Assembly: GCA_018398585.1 (NCBI GenBank)
Contig: JAGTTD010000010.1
Location: 33,396,638-33,460,637, forward strand
Direction of reading: 5' to 3'
DNA length: 64,000 nt
Origin: Simmondsia chinensis
Lineage: Eukaryota > Streptophyta > Magnoliopsida > Caryophyllales > Simmondsiaceae
The notes under the pieces were generated by a model. That model had not been told where the DNA came from. It ran no database searches and saw only the letters and a program-made list of their open reading frames with translations. Of this stretch, positions 57,013 through 64,000 are shown piece after piece (position 1 is the first letter of the stretch; each line of letters begins with the position of its first letter). Position numbers and translations under genes: made by a program.

Positions 57013-57849
57013 TGTTAGAAAAATTGACTATTCACAGTGAAATGCAGTGAAAATAACTGTGATAAATAGTAAAATACAGCAGTGAAAAATACTGGAATAC
57101 TGTAGCTAAAATTACCGAAAATTTTGCAGCAAAAAACACCAGTACAAGTTCAGTAAATATTATAGTAAATTGTAGTAAAATCACACTGAAAAATAGTAAA
57201 ATTGCAGTGAATTGCGGCAAACAAATTTAGTGAAAACTATCTAAAAACAGCAATCAAAATAATACTGAAACCGAAGAGCAATTAGAAAATTCAACGAAGG
57301 AGAGAGTAATTGGAAAAATCTTACAAAAACTGATGATATCGCGCCGTGGTAAAGACCATTGTCCTAAAAGACGATTTCGCCGCTGCTCCGGTGCACACAG
57401 TATAACCGGCAGCCGTCCTCCAGGATTAACGCGATCCGACTCTTAACGTGCACTCGTTAATTGTCGAGTAGGAGTGCCTTGAACTTTGCCCAAATTTTAG
57501 GAGAGAAAAACCGAGAGAGAGAGAGAGAGAAAGACCGAGAGTGTATATTTTTGGTTGTTATAGCTAATAGCATATATATAGCGTAGAAAACGGTAACAAG
57601 CATTAAAAAAACGGGTGCAATGAATTCCAACGGCTATAAACGGTAACAAGCATTAAGTCATCGGCTATAATGAATTCCAACGGCTATAAACGGACGTAAT
57701 AAATTTCAACGGCTATATTGTCATTTAATTCCCAACGGTCACAATTTTAATGACCCTAAACGACTAATAACGGTAAACGGCCGATAAATAGGCACAGTTA
57801 GAATATTTTTCCATAACACTTAAGTTTAGCTTATATCATTTTTCCAACA
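57013..57849 (-). repeat. Copia-type LTR (5' in element orientation)
   Basis: TGTTAGAAAAATTGAC...TTTTTCCAACA, 837 bp, same family as 26593-27345. Contains CTAAAAGACGATTTC at 57364-57378, TATATATAGCG near 57575 and a GA tract. Its partner LTR was not found; 52518-57012 is its probable interior. Confidence 0.75.
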
Positions 57850-57945
57850 TGAAACACATACATAATCTTATGTGTGGACCTCACATCTCTAGGAATGTGA
57901 ATATCTATTATAAAAATTCATCTATAATATATATTTTGGACACGA

Positions 57946-58165
57946 GGGCACCAACACCCCGTCATCGGATCCCATTAGAATTCCGAAGTTAAGCGTGTTT
58001 GGACGAGAGTAGTACCAGGATGGGTGACCTCCTGGGAAGTCCTCACCCTCAGGTTGGGGGCACTGGAAAACAGTCTCCCTTCAGATTAACACACTGAAGG
58101 GGGAAGGCTGTGTACATTCGCCCCCTAGATCCTGCTTAGGCGGGAGCCCTTGAGGCAATGGGTAT
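57946..58165 (+). mobile_element. 5S rRNA-headed SINE
   Basis: GAGGGCACCAACACCCCGTC, then GGATCCCATTAGAATTCCGA, AGTTAAGCGTGTTTGGACGA and GATGGGTGACCTCCTGGG, then TTGGGGGCACTGG, AGGGGGAAGGCTGTGTACAT, GCTTAGGCGGGAGCCCTTGA. ACACG on both sides (57941-57945 and near 58187) may be a short or decayed target duplication. Confidence 0.82.
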
Positions 58166-58366
58166 GTTCCTTTCCTTTCCTTTCTTTACACGTATCCGTG
58201 TTTTTTTATTAAAAAGGGCATTTATGTTGCATTTCCAATAATATGACAAATTAATTATTTTCTTGACGTTGTTCATATAATACATACAATGTAAAACATA
58301 TTTGTATTTTTCCTATTTAAAGTAGATGACAATTGAAAATAATCAACATATATAATTACATGAAAG

Positions 58367-58903
58367 GGAAATATCACTTAGGTAATCTAAGGTTTGATCA
58401 CTTATTATCTAAGTACTATGATGTTCTAAAATATACAATTAATTAAATACCTTCAAGTTTTAAAATTTTATCAATCAATTATCTTTTTTACAAAATCCGA
58501 TAGATTTCATTGAAAAATACTAAAGTAAAGCATATTTCCGACAATATATAAGTACATTTATTGGAATTTGATGATCTTTTACCAAAAGTGTTGAAATGAT
58601 ACATGATTTGGCAATGTATAGGTAGTTTACATTCAAATTTAGTGAATTTTTTTACTGTAATTCATTAAATTATACTTTTGCTGAAAACGTTGACATAACT
58701 TATATTTATTATCGTAGTCATGCAATATATTAGCATCTTTTGCATGAAATTGACCTCATTCTCACAAAAATTTATTAAATTTCAACATAAGGTACCTAAG
58801 TATTAAAATATTTAAATCTCAAGGTACCTTATTGTATATTGAAACATCAGAGTATCTACGTGATAAAAAATCAAACCTCAGAGTACCTAAGTGATAATTT
58901 TCC
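58367..58903. mobile_element. MITE with about 30-bp inverted ends
   Basis: GGAAATATCACTTAGGTAAT (left) mirrors AGTACCTAAGTGATAATTTTCC (right end), followed inward by AAGGTTTGATC and TCAAACCTC. Same sequence type inside 55848-56579 and 49315-49370. Confidence 0.65.
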
Positions 58904-59023
58904 TAAATGAAATGTCATATTCTATATTTTGTTATTGCTATGGTGACTAATATTATCCTTTATTTTTATTAGTGAATAAACTTATGACAAAAGTTTTCGC
59001 ATATATAACAAAATAATTGTTAC

Positions 59024-60495
59024 CAGGCCCTGTCAGGATTACAGATAAACTTTAGGAAATCAGTCATCATTGGGATAGGGGTGCCGCATGACTGGACAAC
59101 AGGAACAGTAGCTGTGCTTGGCTGTTCGGTTGCTTCATTCCCCACCAAAGACCTTGGGATTGCGTTGGGTCCCAACACAAGGCTTGAGAGTACGTGGAGG
59201 CCGATTATTAAACGGGTGGGATCAAAGCTTGCAGGTTGGAAGGCCAAAGCATTATTTAGAGCTGGTTGCCTAACGTTGATAAAATCAGTACTTAACAATC
59301 TTCCGACATACTACCTCTCCTTGTTCCGTATGCCGAAGAAAGTGGCAAATAAAATAATAAAGCTTCAGAAACAGATTTTTCTTTTTCTTTTTTTTTGAGT
59401 AATCAGAGCAGAGAGCAGGGTCTTGCATGCATAAGGTGGGAACTGATACAAGCTCTGAAAGTCCAAGGAGGCCTTGGGGTTGGTGACGTGATTCTTAAGA
59501 ATGCCGCCCTCTTGTTTAAATGGTGGTGGCGCTTCTCAATAGAAGGTCATTCACTTTGGAAAAAGGTCATTTGCTCGATCCATGGCGGCTGTGAATGTGG
59601 CATGATCCCCCCGACAGCCGCACAACTTCGCAGCACGTGGGTGTACATATCTAAAGTCAAAGGGGTATCAAAGCATGTTCGTGACATAATAGAGGTCGGT
59701 TGGAAAATGAAGCTGGGTGATAGCTCTCGCCTAAAATTCTGGAAAGATACCAGGTTGGAGAAACACCAGTCCAAGTGAGATTTTCCCGAGTCTCTTTCGG
59801 GTGTAACTTCAACAGGATCACCTAGTCAAGCAAATGGGTATGAGGGCTGGCCTTGAATGGAGATAGATTTTGAACTGGCGTCATAGATTTTTCAGTAGAG
59901 AGGAAAGGGATGTGTCCGATCTTCATGACACGCTCAACACAGTCCAACCGATCAAAGGCTCAACCGACTCGGCAAGCTGGGTGCATGATCCTTCACTGCG
60001 GTACACTTATAATTCATTCTCAAAGGTGGTCTGGACCCGAGCATTGGCGGATACAAATATTGATCATCTTATTTTAGGGGTATGGAAAGGTTTGGCGTCC
60101 CCCAAAGCTGAATTGCTTGTGTGGATGGTCCTATTGGGGAAGATGAACACAAAAGAGAGACTATGGAGGTTAGGCATAGTCGGGGAGGAGGAGAAATGGT
60201 GCGTGCTTTGTGAAGTAGAAGTAGAGAGCTTTATCATTTGTTTCTAGGATGCTACTGCAGTTGGTCCATCTGGTGCAAATGTCTATTGGTGGGGCATTCA
60301 ATGGGTAACCCCAGAAAATACTAAGGAATTCTATGAGCAATGGTTCACATGCTATGTCGGTAGGAAATTCCAAAAAAAGGTATGGATAACGTTGTTCTTC
60401 GTAGTAATATGGGTTGTATGGAACACAAGGAACAAAGTGGTCTTTGAGAACCGAACTTGGAAGGAGAATGTGAGGAAATGCAGAAATTTCAAGTA
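59024..60495 (+). pseudogene. L1-type LINE ORF2 C-terminal fragment
   Basis: Broken frame with late RT motifs (FPTKDLGIALGPN, GCLTLIKSVLNNLPTYYLS), then GGLGVGDVILKNAALLFKWW, then a zf-RVT-like segment (VWKGLASPKAELLVWMVLL, WCVLCEVEVESF) and a C-terminal WNTRNKVVFEN. An expanded T-run with stop near 59390 and a stop after ICF (60247) break it. The 5' part (endonuclease, catalytic RT) is absent, as in 5'-truncated plant L1 copies. The 3' end is cut by the copia LTR at 60496. Confidence 0.8.
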
Positions 60496-61118
60496 CTGAA
60501 TTCGAATCAAATACCACGGCAATTAAGAAGTAAATAGACTAAAGAGAATCAAACACAAGAACACAACAATTAATGTGGAAACCCCTCTACAATCATGAAG
60601 GGAGAAAACCACGAGCGAAGATTGGAGCTTTTGTTATTGAATCGAAAAGAAGAATTACAATCACTCCTTTTCTCTCTCTCTCTCTCTCTTTGATTGGTGC
60701 GGCGTCGCTGGGAAAAGAATTTTAGAATTTGTATTGCATTCTGACGTAACCCTACGTCCTTAGTTATACCCGCGTGGAAACGCAGCTCCCAATCAATCGG
60801 GATTGGTGATCTCATTGCAGGAGTCCCAAACTTACGTAACATTCCCGATTGATCGAGCTTCTCCCAATCGATCGGCCTCCTTACGGCTTCCCTACTTAGA
60901 CTTCCGAGAAATTTTGAGACATATTCCTAACAAATCTCCACCTTGGCTCAAAATTTATCACAATAATAGAACATCTCCACCTTCTCAAATAACACCCCCA
61001 CACCGGGGTTAACAAACTTACGTAACATTCCCGATTGATCGAGCTTCTCCCAATCGATCGGCCTCCTTACGGCTTCCCTACTTAGACTTCCAAGAAATTT
61101 TGAGACATATTCCTAACA
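60496..61118 (-). repeat. 3' LTR with a 186-bp tandem duplication across the LTR/PPT border
   Basis: TGAATTCGAATC at the left; the right end CCTAACA occurs at both 60932 and 61118, each followed by AATCTCCACCTTGG (purine tract on minus). The unit 60831-61016 is repeated at 61017-61202 with very few changes. Without the duplication the LTR is 437 bp. Related to the LTR at 42904-43442. Confidence 0.8.
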
Positions 61119-61328
61119 AATCTCCACCTTGGCTCAAAATTTATCACAATAATAGAACATCTCCACCTTCTTAAATAACACCCCCACACCGGGGTTAACA
61201 AACTGAAACTATAAGTCCAACTAAATTCGAGCAATGCTCGAATTTTCTGCCTGGTAAAACTTTAGTGAACATATCTGCTGGATTATCTTCAGTACCAATC
61301 TTCTTCAACTCCACCTTCCGCTCATCAA

Positions 61329-64000
61329 TCAAATCTCTAATAAATAATGCTTGACATCAATGTTCTTCGTTCTGTCATGATGAATCATCCGATCTTTAGC
61401 TAGGTGAATCGCTGACTGGCTATCACAATAAACTCCAACAGTACCTTGATCAACACTAATCTCACTAATCAAACCTCTCAACCAAACAGCTTCCTTAAAT
61501 GCATCTGTAACTGCCATGTACTCGGCCTCGATAGTCGACTGTGCAGTAACTGATTGTAGACAAGCTCTCCAACTGATAGCGTTGTCTCCCAAACAGAACA
61601 CATAACCAGAAGTAGACTTCCTCTTATCAAGATCTCCACCATAATCAGAGTCAACATACCCTACTAAGAAGCATCTACTCTTCCCAAATTCCAGACAAAC
61701 ATCAAAAGTGCCACGTAAGTACCTGAGAATCCATTTAACAGCTTGCTAATGTTCTTTTCCTGGATTCGCCATGTACCTACTCACTTTTCTCATAGCATAA
61801 GCAATATCTGGACGAGTACATACCATAGCATACATGATACTACTCACAACACTAGAATAAGGGACCTGTGACATGTACCTGACATCCTCCTCTGTCTGAG
61901 GTGAATCCAATGCTGAAAGCCTGAAGTGAGCTGCTAAGGGAGTGTTAACTGGCTTAGCATCCTTCATGTGAAATCGATCCAGAACCTTCTCAATGTACTT
62001 CTCCTGAGACAAGTACAACTTTCCAACTTTTCGGTCCCTACTGATCTCCAGGCCAAGAATCTTCTTAGCTGCTCCTAAGTCCTTCATCTCAAACTCGCTT
62101 TTCAACATTGCTTTCAAATCATCAACATCTATCATGTCTTTAGCTGTAATAAACATGTCAGCAACGTATAACAGAAGATAAACAAACGAGCCTGAATCTG
62201 TCTTTCTGAAACACACACAGCTATCATACATGCTCCTGAAGAACCCATGGCTAGTCTAATCAAATCTCTTATACCACTGCCTAGGTGGCTGCCTCAAACC
62301 ATATAAAGATCTTTTCAATAAACAAACATGATCTTCTTTTCCTTCTACAACAAAACCCTCAGGCTGATGCATGTAAATACTCTCCTCTAGCTCACCATGC
62401 AAAAATGCAGTTTTCACATTTAACTGCTCAAGCTCTAAATCATGCATAGCTACTAATACAGGTATCGCTCATATGGTACAATGTCTAACAATGGGTGAGA
62501 AAATATCATGAAAATTAACACTGTGTACCTGACTATAGCCTTTAGCTACTAACCGAGCCTTGTATCTTGCATCTTCCATTCCAGGAATGCCTTCTTTTCG
62601 TTTGAAGACCCATTTACACCCGATTACTGTTTTTCCTATTTGAGGCTTGACTAGCTACCAAGTCTAGTTCTTCTTCAAAGACTCCATCTCTTCATGCATG
62701 GCCATAAGCCATTTATTTGAGTAAGATCTCGATACAATCTCTGAATATGAAGACGGTTCACTGTCTTCCACTGTTTCAGCAGTAGTAAGGGCATAGGCTA
62801 TCATCTCCTCATACCTATATCTCCGTGGCGGCCTAATCTGCCTTTTCTGCCTACCACCTGCAATTGTATGCTGCTCGACCTGTTGACCTATTGCTGTTTC
62901 ATCAATCTCATCAGAAACCTGTACTGGAGATGCCTGCATACCCTCAAACTGAACTACCTGGTGCTGATTTGAACTTTCAGACTGTATCTGACTATCATCA
63001 GGCTTCTCTGCCTGAACTGAATCTTGAACTGTGGAGGGCGTGTGTGGCGGATGTACCAAAACGGACTCATCGAATGTCACATCTCTACTGGTCCGAAATT
63101 TATGAGCTTTTGGATCCCATAAACGATATCCCTTCACACCTGACGTATAACCAAGAAAGATACACTTCTTGGCCTTAGGCTCTAGCTTTCCATCATTAAC
63201 ATAAGCATAAGCAAGACAACCAAATATCTTTAAATAAGAATAATTAGCGGAAGATCCAGACCATACCTATCCTGGAATTTTCATTTGAAGCGATGAATGA
63301 GGAGATCGGTTCACTAGATAACAAGCCATGTTAACTGCCTCTGCCCACCATTCTCTCCTTAATCCTGTGTTTGAAAGCATACACCGAGCCTTCTCTAGTA
63401 TGATCCTATTCATTCTTTCTGCCACTCCGTTCTGTTGAGGTCGACCTGTACAAGTCCTGTGTCTGACAATGCCTTGGTCCTCACAAAATTTGAGGAAATC
63501 ACCTTCAACGAACTCAAGACCATTATCTGTCCTCAACCTCTTTATCTGCTTCCCTGTCTGTTTTTCAAGCAGTGTCTTCCACTTCTTGAAGACTTCATAA
63601 ACTTCATTCTTCTACTTAAGAAAATGGACCCACATTTTACGTGAAAAATCACCAATGAACGTTAGCAAATACCTGGAACCTCCTTTGGAAGCAACTCTAG
63701 ACGGTCCCCATAAATCAGAATGAATGTAGTCCAACGTTCCTTTAGTCTGATGCACTGCCTGCTTGAAGCTGACTCTCTTCTGCTTCCCATATACACAGTG
63801 CTCACAGAAATCCATCAGTCCAATTGACTGACCACATAACAGACCCCTCTTACTCAGCTCTGACAGCCCCTTATCACTCATATGGCCCAATCTCATGTGC
63901 CACATCTTAGTGATCTCTGTATCTGTCATAGACGATGTAGAAATAGCCACTGACCCTATCATGATAGAACCTACAAGCTCATACAAGATTCCTACCCTTC
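61329..64000 (-). pseudogene. Copia pol, broken, 5' part outside window
   Basis: Minus strand from 63986: integrase zinc part ([20 protein letters not shown]), HSDLWGPS core, RTDNGLEF, and QQNGVAERMNR with its catalytic Glu kept; then RT (LNVKTAFLHGELEESIYMHQ), SLYGLRQPPRQWYKRFD, and RNase H (STIEAEYMAVTDAFKEAVW, CDSQSAIHLAKD). Stops in frame near 63612, 63267, 62664 and 62256, and other breaks. RT active-site changes: first Asp is Asn (LNVKT) and the box is YVAD, not YVDD. It cannot be functional. Confidence 0.88.

Larger units (their letters stand above)
60496..64000 (-). mobile_element. Ty1/copia element inserted in a LINE, cut by window end
   Basis: LTR 60496-61118 (3' in element orientation), purine tract, then decayed pol from 61329 to beyond 63986 on the minus strand. 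The 5' LTR and gag lie outside. The LTR ends directly against LINE coding sequence. Target duplication cannot be checked. Confidence 0.85.

Noticed and set aside
59081..60247. A host gene with three exons
   Set aside because: All three segments match the late part of a plant L1 ORF2 in order and are separated by stops, not introns.

Overview
The window is nuclear DNA of a flowering plant, probably a eudicot. Evidence: a spliced plastid-targeted gene with GT/AG introns, an IRON MAN-type peptide gene, plant Ty1/copia, Ty3/gypsy, TRIM, LINE and hAT-like elements, and SINEs carrying a plant 5S rRNA head. Most of the 64 kb is transposon-derived and much of it is decayed. No prokaryotic, organellar or viral block was seen.

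Two host genes stand out. (1) On the minus strand, positions 19989 to 1838, eight exons join in one open frame into a 395-residue chloroplast protein with an N-terminal DUF2358 region and a C-terminal SOUL haem-binding domain (HBP5-like). Its 1.2 kb of coding sequence is spread over 18 kb because every intron holds repeats: tandem tRNA-like units (intron 7), a 5S/Angio-type SINE tail (intron 6), a tRNA-like SINE (intron 5), a 7-kb rearranged copia element plus a hAT MITE (intron 4), TRIM pieces (introns 3 and 4), a GAGCTC-type repeat (intron 2), and a gypsy solo LTR, a TRIM array and a full 5S-headed SINE (intron 1). (2) On the plus strand at 44733-44912, a TATA box and short leader precede a 59-codon ORF ending in an Asp run and YDFAPAA, the signature of IRON MAN (IMA/FEP) iron-signalling peptides.

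Layout: 1-1837 downstream of the SOUL gene, repeats. 1838-19989 SOUL gene. 20100-26592 upstream region with MITEs, 5S-headed SINEs and a nested hAT element. 26593-32790 copia-type LTR pair around a mostly non-coding interior. 33113-34039 hAT MITE. 34993-40910 complete but dead copia element with a 5-bp target duplication. 40911-44632 repeats upstream of the IMA gene (TRIM, copia LTR, AT-rich inverted-repeat elements). 44733-44912 IMA gene. 45000-49370 repeats. 49371-52470 gypsy LTR with primer site, non-coding interior and a minisatellite. 52518-55245 second copy of the 2.8-kb non-coding repeat. 57013-57849 another copia LTR. 57946-58165 5S-headed SINE. 59024-60495 LINE fragment. 60496-64000 decayed copia element running off the end.

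Most notable: the IMA-like gene; a copia LTR family in which the sequence just inside the 5' LTR is complementary to a site in the LTR itself (15/15 in the best copy), suggesting self-priming instead of tRNA priming; a 5S rRNA-headed SINE family with clear target duplications; and a head-to-head copia composite inside a host intron. Coordinates and splice sites were read by eye, so boundaries of decayed repeats are approximate.
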